From Sparassis latifolia (taxonomy: Eukaryota > Basidiomycota > Agaricomycetes > Polyporales > Sparassidaceae), in the NCBI GenBank assembly GCA_018466975.1, contig CM031556.1, forward strand, positions 2,914,001-2,978,000: a stretch of 64,000 bases of DNA, written 5' to 3'. A model generated the notes under the pieces. It saw only the letters and a list, made by a program, of their open reading frames with translations. It was not told where the DNA came from and did no database searches. A program made the translations under genes and the position numbers. Positions 20,483-31,342 of the stretch are shown piece after piece. How positions within the stretch are numbered: the first letter of the stretch is position 1; every line of letters begins with the position of its first letter.

Positions 20483-23400
20483 ATGATATCGCGCAGTTTC
20501 TTGAAGGCCACAGGTGTATTCCTCTTACTTCACTCGGCGCTTTCGCAGAACGCCGATCCTTACAGTCCTACTGCAACTACTCTTCCTGGAGCGTTTCCAA
20601 CCTCGGTGTACAGTTCATACTACAATGATCCGACTGCTACGTCGGCCCAACCTCAGCCTGTCATCTCTGACCCGGTGACAGTGAGCCTCAGAATGATTTT
20701 CTTGTTTAGGCGTTCACTTATCTCAATTTCTAATAGCATGAGATCTATCCGTATAACTTGACGGATCCGAACACGATCCCTGGGGTATGCATCACAAACG
20801 CGTTCAGTTGGCATTGTGCTCAGCTATTCAGTAGAATGATACATTGTCCCCGCATCCCCTGCCTCCCGTAGCGTCGTCGGACCTGCTTCTTGAGGCTGCT
20901 TTCAATCAGATTGTATCTATAGCCAGCAATCCAGTCTTCGCCGATACGTGCACCCAATGCCAAGCTGCGCTCGAAGTGGGCAAGTTCATTGCCATGACTC
21001 GCCCCGAGCTCGGGTCTCCCCTTGCAGTCCGGGTCTGCGAGTACTTCAACTACTCGTCTACACTTGGTTGCGAGACAGATTATGGCATCTACTACCTGGG
21101 TTCGGTTGTCACCCAAATTGCGTCCTATGCAGACGTCGGAGGATATGACGGTCAGGTAATGCCAGAGTACTCAGGGATCGTATATCTCGTGCCAATTCGC
21201 TTGTAGGGTCTGTGTTGGCACTTCTTGGGTCTGTGCCCTCGCCCTCCGACCAGTCCATTGGACCTCACCAATTGGTTTGCGAAGCCAAAGCCTGATCCAC
21301 TTCCGCCTCCAAAGCAGCCTAGCGGACAGTTAATCAAGGTCCTACATCTCTCTGACATGCATCTCGATCCCCGTATGTCCCTTATTTTAAGATTCTTCCA
21401 GTTGTTCTGATGTGTTCTGTCGAACTTGAGGTTACACGAATGGCGCCGAAGCTAACTGCTCTTCGTACCTGTGCTGCCGTGACAACGTTTACAATGCCGA
21501 CTCTCCTGATGAAATCGTTCTCCCTGCCTCCCGCTATGGTGCCTACTCTTGGTAGTGATGTTCATAGTTTCTTCAGCATATTTGCTGAACGAAGATATAG
21601 CGACACACCGTACTCTCTCATGTGGGCGGCTCTTGAAGCTATCCCAACTCTCACAGGTACTGAGGAGACGCCCTTCGATTTCATGGTATACACCGGTGAT
21701 CTCGTCTCTCACGACCCTGACAATCAGCTGTCAAGGTGATTTATGCTGCGCCGTTCGAAATTCTCAGTTGACTGAACAGTCTTCCTAGGCAGTACGTGAT
21801 GTATACAGAGGTACTACAAGGGTTCGGTACACTGGCATACCGAAATTACCACTCATTTCATCTCATCATAGACTGTCATGTACGACCTGATGAAGCGTCT
21901 GATCGGCAATAATCCTGTGTATCCGGTATTGGGCAATCATGACACTCACAACGAGTAGGTTGCTAAATCGGCTGTGCCTTCGTACATCTGACTTTTGTGT
22001 ACCAGGGCCCAAAATGCGCCGTATTCTATGGGGGGCTATATGGCTGAGCAGTTTAATTGGTAGGTGAACGGCTCGTGAAGATTACATGACCGTAACCTCA
22101 TCAGATGATTGAAATTTAGGGATTACGATCATGTCTCCTCCCTCTGGCAGATTGCAGGCTGGCTTCCCGAGTCCGCTGTCCTAACCGCTCGTACTCATTA
22201 TGCTGCTTACATGGTGGAGCGTGCGGACGGTCTGAGGATTATCGCTCTGAACACGAACTTCTGTGCGTGGTTCTACTTTTCGCCTTTCTCCATCTACTTA
22301 CGCTTGTTCTACATTCCAGGGTACGAGTAAGTGTCGGTGATATCCATCTTTCGTAGTTCTCAAACTTACGTGAATGTATTCAGTGATAACTACTACAACT
22401 ACCTCAACCAGTCTACCTCTGACCCCTCCGGCGTGCTGAGATTTGTCACTGACGAATTACAAGACGCTGAAGATGCAGGTGCTCGCGGTGAGTTTTTTTA
22501 GCGCCTATGCATCTTGATGCATAAAGTCTGATAACATCGCTGTGCAGTCTGGATTATGGGCCACGTTCTTAGCGGATGGGATGGCACTAACGCTTTGATG
22601 AACCCGACGAACCTCTGTACGTTACCTTTTACCACACATAATTCGCAAGTGATCATTATGTGTCTGTAGTCTATCAGATGTCAGTGCTATTGCACCTCTT
22701 GATCACATCTCAGCTGACCAACAGTCTCTAGTGTCGACCGTTATTCCCCGCATGTTATTGCCGGTACGCATTCCGTTGGAATCCAGACATCCAGACATTT
22801 ACATTCGTGGTCGCTGCGCAGCGATCTTCTTTGGCCATACCCACGAGGATCAGTTCGAGATCTTCTATGCAAACAACGGAACGAACATGAGTGTAGAGAC
22901 GGCTCAGACGGTAGCATGGGTAGGTTTGCCGTTGTAGAAGACGTATCGATATTGCTGACCCTGTACGCAGATCTGCCCATCTCTGACGCCTTTGACCAAC
23001 TTAAACTCAGGCTTCCGTGTTTACGAAGTGGACTCTGCCGTATGTGGTCACATTCTGCGATCATGCGTTGTATATGAGACTCAGATGCTGTCCTCAGACG
23101 TTCGACATAGTCAATGCCTACACGTGAATACTCCCCGTCTTCATCCTCAAGTCGTCCTGTTCACAAATTCTTATAGGTGGAAAGCCGACGTCAACTCATT
23201 CCCTGCTCTCGACAATCAAACTGCGTATGGACCAACGTACTCGTTCGAGTACAGTACGCGTGAAGCGTACGGCGAGAGCGTCGACTGGTGTCCCAATGAG
23301 CCTCTGAATGCTACTTGGTGGCACTTAGTCACTGAGGGTAAGTGCATGGCTCAAGCATCACAATTGTTTGAGATGTTAACATATTATTTTTCCAGCCATG

Positions 23401-23632
23401 GAAGCCAATAGTACCCTGGTCTCTGTGAGTACTGACCATCACTTTCCCATAAGGGTTAGCGGCGATGACTGACGGTTTGATCTAGTTGTTCAATACTTAC
23501 CAGGGGAAAGGCTCCATCATGACCGAGCCGTGCACGGGTGAATGTGCCATTGCGAAAGTCTGCTACATGCGCAGCGGCAGCTCCAGTCTTGCCTATGCCA
23601 ATTGTCCGGCAGGCTACGGTTCCGTTCAGTGA
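20483..23632 (+). CDS. Secreted acid-sphingomyelinase-like metallophosphodiesterase (copy 1)
   Basis: An intron-dense gene (about 16 exons). It starts with a signal peptide (ISRSFLKATGVFLLLHSALS). The first third holds a Cys-rich saposin-B-like part (DTCTQCQAALEVGKF...RVCEYFNYSSTLGCETDYG). The metallophosphatase core follows: LSDMHLD (D-x-H), YTGDLVSHD, VLGNHDTH, IMGHVLSGWDG and FFGHTHEDQFE, which together give all the metal ligands. The end is GYGSVQ. The family (SMPD1-like) hydrolyses sphingomyelin or related phosphodiesters outside the cell. In fungi, which lack sphingomyelin, the substrate is unclear. A paralogue with the same exon pattern lies at 47910-50973. Individual exon limits were not all computed. 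Confidence 0.88.
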
Positions 23633-23914
23633 TGGTACTGCGAAAGGTGTACTGACATTCATGTTTTCGCTGTTTGCAAGCGTGGTACGTGGGTAGCCGA
23701 CTTTCGTCTCAAATGTGCGCGTAGTGTTGTGTTATGTCCCACAGAATACAATTGAAAATAGTCACGCCGATCGAAGCTGAGACAAGAACTTGATAGGTAC
23801 AAATGTGAAATCACTATCCTACAGTAGATACATGCTCCAGAAGTCAAAACTTGGATTATTACGCTACACCGGGCTACCCGTATATTTACGGAGCTCTGGC
23901 GTTCTTGCCCATCT

Positions 23915-24883
23915 CTACGAGGTGGTGCGGTTCCTGCCTGTGCGCAGGGGAATGACCTCCCACTGCATCCTCGATCTCGCCTGCTGTCCTACGGCCTTGA
24001 CGTCCTCTTTGGAGACGGCTACTACGCGAACCTTGCGATACTTGTCAAGCGAATCATCAACTTCCCCCTCCTCCGTGCGATCCTGCTCAAGGATCTCGTC
24101 CTCTCTCAGATCGATGTCGCCACTCGAGAATATTTCTTCTGCTTTGGCACTCGGTCCAGTCTGCAGCGCCCCAAAGAACGACAGCGGAGACGCGAGAGCA
24201 GAAGAGAAGAATGCAGAGGCATCGTCGATGAGCGAGTGCGGCTGCCGCAGCGGGATGGAGGTCAAGAGAAACGTTCTGTCTTTCCAGGCGCTCGCAGTGG
24301 CTGCCTCGTCCGGCGATGCGTGGTAGGAAGGGTCCACGGCGAATTGCACACTGATGTGCTTCGTCTCGGAATCGTATGAGAAACGGGGAAGTGGATGTGA
24401 GAACGCATTGGGATACGGGTGCACGATGGGCCTCCGGTGACGGATCACGACACGGTCATCTGAGGGTATTTACACAGGTACAGACGTTCAGCAGGGAGGG
24501 CCAAAGTAGCAATCACATACGTTGGATGTCAAGCGCATGGCCCGAGGACCTAGAGCACAAGTGACCTGTACCATCGACGAAAAACACCTATTCCATCATA
24601 TAAATGGCGGACCGAAATACCTACTAGAACTTGCACAGCACCTGATTATTCGAGCCAGGATCCCTTATTCCTTTTGGCCATCCAACATCTCAGACACAGG
24701 TATACCACCAACATATGGACATAACCCACCTTCAACCATGGAAGTCTCCGTCTCGGGCCATAAGATAACTTCAGTCGAATCCGCCACAAAGCCCTCCGTG
24801 ACATCGAAGACGCGGTTGGTAGGTACGGAACGAATCAAGAAGTAGCCAGACGGGAACCCATAGGTATTCAAGTCAGCGTCCAT
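23915..24883 (-). CDS. Ricin-B-like (beta-trefoil) protein
   Basis: Exons 24730-24883, 24642-24670, 24521-24587 and 23915-24459 join to 264 residues. The first part reads PSGYFLIRSVPTNRVFDV...VILWPETE, then VFFVDGTGHLCSRSSGHALD, the repeating G-x-L/Y and D-V/I-x pattern of a ricin-B lectin fold (CBM13-like). The second half is Pro/Arg- and acid-rich (EDEILEQDRTEEGEVDD) with no known domain. Carbohydrate binding is inferred from the fold only. There is no signal peptide, so a cytosolic location is likely. The second exon is 29 nt. The start could also be the Met 15 nt upstream. Confidence 0.65.
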
Positions 24884-25201
24884 GTAGGTGATTTGCATGT
24901 TGTGTGCTGCTTCAGCCGGAGTGAGATGCATCACTTTATAGTGCCAACAGTCACGGACATGGATGTCAGCCAACAAAACCTGTGCTGGGGCTCGGTTCCG
25001 GTGTCAATAAACTGAGGCGCTCGTACATATGACGTCCTCTACAGTACTGCGCGATGCCCCTGTCGTGGTCTACTGGCGGTGAACTGTATACACATCACAG
25101 TACGTATGTACATAGCACTTACAAATGGTACGAACAAGAGCGCAGGAGCAAGAAAGTGAGGCAAACATACAAACCTCTTTTCTATGCATAATACAGCGAC
25201 G

Positions 25202-27855
25202 CTAGTCCTCTTCGTCCGTCGTAATGCTGAAGGAGCCGGGCATTCCTCTCTTGGCGGCTCGTCTCTGAGTCCTCTCCGTACGCTCCAAGTTCTGCTTCTC
25301 GACGTAGTCTTCCAGAGCTCCTCGTGACTTCGACAAGCCCTTCCACTGCACAGGAAGTATTAGAGTGGACAGAGCATGCAAAAAGTAATCCATACCTCGT
25401 GCCGAGCGATGATGCTGCCCTCTCTGGTGCCCCAGCCACTGCCTAGCCAACCAGCACTCATCAGGATGGGTTGCTGTTGGATGTATAAGACACAGGTAAC
25501 AGTAAAACAGAATTAGGGACTTACCTCTGAGTGCCAGCTAACGTCTCTCACGCATATCCTGCGGTGAGCGAAGTCTATGTCCCCCGGCTCAGGACCAGAC
25601 GGATCGTACGACATCGGTAATGTTTTAGAGCGATCAAGGACTTGCACGACTTGGCCATCCAAAGACCATATCTGTCGTTGTGTATGTTCGGTGTTACCCA
25701 TAGAAACAAAAAAAGGTAAACATACGTGAATTTGCCCATCCGACGAGCCAGAATAGATATATTGCTGCCCCGTAGTCGATGCCGGGCTGAAGTGACAACG
25801 AATGAGTGTTCGTAGAACTTCGTGACCTGTATATTGCATGACACTGCAATCCTTGGGATGCGCTTTAAACCTAGGCCGGGGATACGAGCCATTCCTACAG
25901 TTGGGGTCGGTGAGCATCGCACAGGCAGTTGGCAACAAGATGCGAAGTTTACCGATAGTCAAATTGGGGAATGCCATAATTGCGCCGCTCACGAACAACT
26001 GCGTCGAAATCGTCGCTACTCCGCATATTGCGGAGATCCCATAGTCGAAGAACTTGGTCTTTACCGTTAGAAATAACATAGCGACCATCTCCCTTAGCGG
26101 ATACATATGTGATACCCTCGGTATGACCAATCAAAACACCTGATGGTTTTTGCGATGTTCCGAGTGAACGACGATCCCTAGGAAATAGGTCAATGAAGAC
26201 CATAATTTCAACGAGCTCTATCGCATGAACATACCAAACCTTGACGAACGTGTCGTCCGATGCACTGATCAATACATTGCCTGAGGCAGTATCAGCCCAA
26301 CAACAGCTGTTGACATCGTCATTGTGAGCATTAATCTTCACAGTGCGTTTATCGGCCAACAGATCATAGACTGTGATGATGCCCGTCAGCTAACTGAAGT
26401 TGCGAAAGTCACTATGCACCGACCGAATATATAGCAGTTCCCGCCGGCGATAACTTCGTTGCCATCGGCAGAAAACTTGCAGCTCCAGATACCATAACGT
26501 TCGTCGTCATAATCCCAGACATTTCCACGTCGATCACGCGAAGTATCAGCAAATCGGATCGGTGTTTGCACTGGTGAAGGATCCAACGTCGTTGTCATGT
26601 AGACTGTGCTTGACTGCTCACGGTGAGCAAACGCAGCTGATGCTGGGCGAACACACTCACAACTGACGCATATATCATTCTACAGCAGCGGGTAATGCTC
26701 AGCAGTATAGAATGACAGAACGCCAAATGGAATCACCTTTGATTATCGGGGCTCAGATGAGAGTCGGTGATTGTCCAGCGACCTGGATGAGCGCGAATGG
26801 TCTTGATGACGTTCATAGTCGTTTCATGCCCCAAATCGCGGTTTTCTCTGAACCGTGCTGATTGGGTTGGCCCAGATAACATCAACGGAGCAGTGGTATC
26901 ATATACATGAAGACGGAAGTCTGCCCGCAACACTTAGTGGAATGGAAGGAACAACTGGACGCTGAACCATACCTCGTACGCAAGTATAGTAGAACGCAGA
27001 ATCTAAGGGGTGACATGCCATGAGCAAAAGTTAGAGCACTGAATAATTCGCACCCACCTGACGAGTACTGGCCGACGTACGCATTTGCTTGGTACTTGGC
27101 AACTGCTGTACCACTGGTATTCGGCAAAATATCCTAACGCGTTATCAGTCATGCTGCATGGATGTCATTTGATAGACTGAACACACGCTGGCAAGATCCT
27201 CCTTTGGTGGTAGGCGAGTCCTAGCACCTCTATTCAGCAGGAGCTTGGCAACATTGTTGTCCTTATTCCGAGAGTCGATCTGATGTTTCAATCTCCCGAA
27301 CTCGCCGTCGAACAGGAGAGAAAGGCCCTCTTTCTTGGGCTTCGTGACCCGGTCATACCAGTTCCGTGAGCGGTCCCAAATTTCCTCCGTACGATAGTCG
27401 TTAAACTCATCGTCGTCCTCATCGTCTTCGTCCTCATCTTGCTCAGCTTGTGGGGCGCGGCCAATTCGAAGGAGACGCTGCAGGTCGCTCAGCGTTACTG
27501 CAATCCTGTGGCCTCCCAGGCGAGTGGTTGGAGCGGCAGCCGGTGTGTCTCCGCTATTCGGCCGCATAGCCTGCACGTTCTGCATATCGACAAGCGCTAC
27601 ACAACACCGGACGATTAAGTGAGAGTTATGCGCAGAGACGCGGACGAGCAATGTGTTCTCACCGTTTAACAATTGCCCCATCGAGCCCGATGGGCGAGTT
27701 TCCGCCGCTTGGAGCTCACCTGCTGCCCGCTCGATCTGGAGCTCGAGTTCGTCGACGACGTCGTCTTCGTCGTCCTCGTCAACATAGGTATCAGGACCTT
27801 CGTCATCATCGTCGTCCACCTCCATGTTGATGTCCCAAGTTGAGCCGTGGTCCAT
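25202..27855 (-). CDS. WD40-repeat protein, LEC14B/DCAF11-type
   Basis: The start (ATG 27855) precedes a very acidic N-terminal arm (MEVDDDDDEGPDTYVDEDDEDD). A linker includes VTLSDLQRLLRIG. The WD repeats follow over many exons: TMNVIKTIRAHPGRW, ERYGIWSCKFSADGNEVIAGG, ISASDDTFVKVWD, GHTEGITYVSAKGDGRYVIS, KDQVLRLWDLRNM, YSGSSDGQIHIWSLDG. The AHPKDCSVMQYTGH segment is characteristic of the LEC14B/DCAF11 group. DCAF11 is a substrate receptor of CRL4 (DDB1-CUL4) ubiquitin ligases, so a similar role is inferred. It ends in a basic helix (EDYVEKQNLERTERTQRRAA). The gene is divergent from the TBL1-like gene, with a transposon between them. Confidence 0.85.
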
Positions 27856-28008
27856 GTCACCGAGTAAGCAGAAAGCTCGAGTGCGAGTCTGAGAAACCGC
27901 TGTGGTGCTGAGCGAGCAGCCGGCAAGCGGCGCCGGCAACTACGCACGTCATATGTTATCGCTATCTAATCTTTGTCCGAGGAGATTATCCGAGTTGCCT
28001 AGCTAGTA

Positions 28009-28039
28009 AGATAGACCCAGTTCAAACCCGACCACTATC
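28009..28039 (+). repeat. Left terminal inverted repeat
   Basis: 31 bp, identical in inverted orientation to 30685-30715. It begins AGATAGACCC directly after TA. The bases just inside (ACGTGACCC) resemble the inner flank of the right end loosely. Confidence 0.92.
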
Positions 28040-28090
28040 ACGTGACCCATTTTGTCACGCTTACATTCTTTTGGCGGACGAGAAGGAAAG

Positions 28091-28226
28091 AATTTCTTAT
28101 TTCTCAAGCATCATCACCTTCAAGGTAAAAGTAGGACCACAATCTTATTAAGAATATTTTGCTTCAAATAATTGTGGTCTCCGACTTTTGAGAAATCTCA
28201 CACACTGAGAGAAATAAGATAAAATT
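28091..28226. repeat. Subterminal hairpin-forming inverted repeat
   Basis: AATTTCTTATTTCTCA (from 28091) pairs imperfectly with TGAGAGAAATAAGAT (from 28207). Inside it, AGGACCACAAT (from 28133) pairs with ATTGTGGTCT (28171-28180). This makes a nested, A/T-rich foldback next to the left end, before the transposase start. Confidence 0.6.
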
Positions 28227-28233
28227 TTACAAT

Positions 28234-30498
28234 ATGGACATGTTAAGTAATTACCACATTTCTTGCCTGTGGCGACACGATCCTTCTCCACTTTCATGGC
28301 GAACGCAGCTCGCGCACCGGCGCTCTATTGCAAACCTCGGGAACCATGCAAAAAAAAGAGTGTGCCAAAGACAGGATAGTGAAAAGGAAAACAAAGAAAA
28401 TGTGAGTAAGTTAGTGCAATCTAGGCTTACAATACTCACCATTACTACAGGAACCACCTTCCGAACTTCTCCCAGACCGCAGATAGTTGCGGGGATACAT
28501 CACCTGCAGATAAGCAGTGCACGACATCACACAGTGCCAGCGCCAGGGCAATACCACCGAGCGCCGGCACTGGCATGCATGGGCCACTTGCATTGGAACT
28601 CTCTGGCCACGAAGGTGTTGTGGAACAATATCAGATTCAAAATGCAGAGGACACTATGACTGTACCTGATAATGCCAGTGCATTCCCTACATCCAAATCA
28701 CATCCCTACATACCTCCACCCACCATTGAAGATGCAAATTCTGCTTTAAGCGACATACTGGCATTGCTCCGGCTACGGCGGAAAAATGGAAAGGAACAAA
28801 GCCATTTGATGGTGATGATTTCCTTCATCGGCGCATGGAGCAGATGAGAATGTTGCTGTGGTTCTATGTCAGTGGAGAGCCACCAGCCTGGATTGATGCA
28901 TCATTCAAAGTTGCATATGCATACCAGAAAGGTGACTTCATTGCAAAGGCTTTGCGCACGTGGACACGATCATTCTTGGCTGACCGGCATAACCTTCCAA
29001 CCAATCCATATGGGAAATGGAACAACTCAATGCTACAGAAGGGGGACCTAGCATCAGCAATCGGAAGACACCTGCAAAGTATTGGCAAATATGTTCGTGC
29101 TATGGATGTTATGGAGTTTGTTAACAGTGCGGAGACACAGAGTGAATTTGGACTCACAAAAGGTATTTGTCTCTCAACAGCCCAAATGTGGATGCATGCA
29201 ATGGATTACGCTGGCGCAAGACCCCACATGGACAATTTGTTGATGGACACGGCGTGCAGGCGTTGTCAATTACCGGCAGGAAATATTTCTGCCATTAATA
29301 GCCGAGCTGGAATATAACGCACCGTTGGAGCGAGAGATGGTCTTGAGGACATTGATCAGAGCGAACCTCAACCTCGTAATTGCCGTATGGTGTTTTGGTG
29401 GCATGATGAGTCAGTCTTCTATGCAAATGATCGTCGCTCAGTGCGTTGGGTGCACGAAACTGAAACCGCAGTGCCGCAGGCAAAGGGAGAAGGCGCATCA
29501 ATCATGGCGGCAGACTTTGTCTCGGCAGACTATGGCTGGGGGCGCTCTAAAGATGGGACCAGATCAACCCGAATACTTTTCAAACCGGGAAAGAATAGAG
29601 AAGGCTACTTCACCAATGAACGTATCCTCGAGCACTGTACAATGTTGATGGACATAGCATCAAGAGACTATCCAGATGATGACCATGGTATAATACTCGA
29701 CAATGCACCAACTCACCTGAAACGTGCTGACGATGCACTTTCCGCTCGCAAAATGCCCAAATTCCCACCAAAACCTGGCGCTCCAAACTTTGGTGTTATG
29801 ACAAATGTTATTGGCGAGAATGGCAAACCTGTATATGGCACTGATGGGAAGATCCTCAAACGATGGATGCGAATGACAGAAGGAAAGTTTGCAGATGGCA
29901 GACCACAATCCTTGTACTTCCCACCTGGTCACGAGCGCGAGGGACTCTTCAAGGGTATGGCAAATATCTTGGAAGAACATGGCTACAAGGGTGTTCAAAA
30001 TTTGAGATATGAATGCCCCAGTTTCAAATGCCCCCCTGGACAGAAAAGATGCTGCTGTAGAAGAATGCTGTACAACGAACAAGACTTTCGAGATGTCGAG
30101 ACATTAGTGGAGACTCACTGCAAAGCTCGTGGTTTCCATGTGATCTTTCTCCCGAAATTTCACTGTGAGCTCAATCCTATCGAACCTTGCTGGGGATTTG
30201 CAAAACGTGTATACTGCCAGTTCCCGCCTTCAAAGTTGGAGGCCGATCTTGAGCGCAATGTGGTCAAGGCATTGGATGCAGTCCCACTCGAAAGCATGCG
30301 ACGGTGCGTTCATCAATTCTGATGTGATGTGATGTGACTCAGATCACACACAGCTTCTACACTCGCGCACAACGCTTCATGGATGCTTATCGCAAAGGTT
30401 TGAATGGTAAGCAAGCTGCATGGGCGAGCAAGAAATATCGCGGCCATCGCATCCTCCCAGAGAGCATCCTCGAGGAACTTGAAGCTGCAAAGATATAA
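28234..30498 (+). pseudogene. DDE transposase of the TIR element (several apparent frameshifts)
   Basis: The 3' half is intact: MVFWWHDES (first catalytic Asp), RWVHETETAVP, KGEGASIMAADF, ILDNAPTHLKR (second Asp), FLPKFHCELNPIE (catalytic Glu), then WGFAKRVY. An intron from about 30309 to 30350 joins to FYTRAQRFMDAYRKGLNGK and a stop at 30498. The 5' half is broken: frame changes are needed near 28780-28800 (before KWKGTKPFDGDDF), near 29255 (DGHG...VVNYRQE) and near 29335 (before DGLEDIDQ). These breaks are not all at homopolymers, so real decay is likely. The family recurs across basidiomycetes. It would cut and paste the element by binding the TIRs if functional. Confidence 0.8.
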
Positions 30499-30684
30499 CT
30501 TATATTCATAGTTCAACTATCTTGTATACTTTCATTCTTGTGTATATTCACTATGTTTCTACCTCATACACTGAGAACGCTGACTCATTTTATGTCGACG
30601 CTCCTGCCGCTGTCGTGCGTTCAGTGCCTTTTCGGGACTTATCCAGGCGCTAAGTGGGTTGCACGTGAGGTGTCACAGTGTGAC

Positions 30685-30715
30685 GATAGTGGTCGGGTTT
30701 GAACTGGGTCTATCT
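30685..30715 (-). repeat. Right terminal inverted repeat
   Basis: Perfect inverted copy of 28009-28039, ending TCTATCT and followed by TA. Confidence 0.92.
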
Positions 30716-31342
30716 TAGCATTCATCCTTTGAAACTTTAAGGATGGCCGGCGCAAGAACAGCTGCGTCTAAGACTTCTCGAGCCTGAATCAGCTGAATAC
30801 ACAACTCTTTAGATGAAGAGAATTCAGCAGGTTCAAGTCCGTGATCTTAGATATGCCGGCGTTTGGCAGTCGCGACTCGGAGTGACGTTTTCCATCTTCG
30901 GTGACAAGGAAAGCAACCTTGCTCAACGCAGAGGAGTTCAAGGAAACGAAATGAGCAGCTGATCACATGTACAAGTGATTTCGCATCGGAACTGCACAAA
31001 GTGAGAAGGTTCATGACTCCTCACGTCGAAATTCCGCAAGTGAAAGGCAGTTGTTCCAGAGAAGGTAAAAATCAGGACATGGACAACAGAATTGATACAA
31101 GCGTACACTTTCCCAAGTGGTTGCACAAGACTCCGAGCCACGCTGAGGCCTGTAACGAGGGGGGGACAGGATTGAGCCTTCGTTATTCGCGAAAAATTGC
31201 GAACAGAAAACGGTCGCGAGTCGTGACCGTGACTGTGACTGACGCGACAAGTGCTCCACGTGACCGACCTGTCCCTCTTTCACCTCGTTTTCAAGTTTGC
31301 TCAGTTTCTCTCGTTCTTCGTCTTGCCACAGCACATGCTACC
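30716..31342. other. Upstream region of the TBL1-like gene
   Basis: 627 bp between the transposon end and the TBL1-like start. No gene or repeat is recognised. With 27856-28006 it forms the pre-insertion shared upstream region of about 0.8 kb. Confidence 0.4.

Larger units (their letters stand above)
28009..30715 (+). mobile_element. DDE (Tc1/mariner-superfamily-like) DNA transposon with 31-bp TIRs
   Basis: A 2,707-bp element bounded by perfect 31-bp terminal inverted repeats starting AGATAGACCCAG and flanked on both sides by TA (28007-28008 and 30716-30717), a TA target-site duplication. It carries one transposase gene in the plus orientation. The perfect terminal repeats point to a recent insertion. 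A second element end or a nested element is not seen. It sits between the 5' ends of two divergent WD40 genes. Confidence 0.9.

Noticed and set aside
30829..30842. tRNA B-box-like sequence (GGTTCAAGTCC)
   Set aside because: The flanks do not form a T stem and there is no A box or acceptor stem at tRNA spacing.
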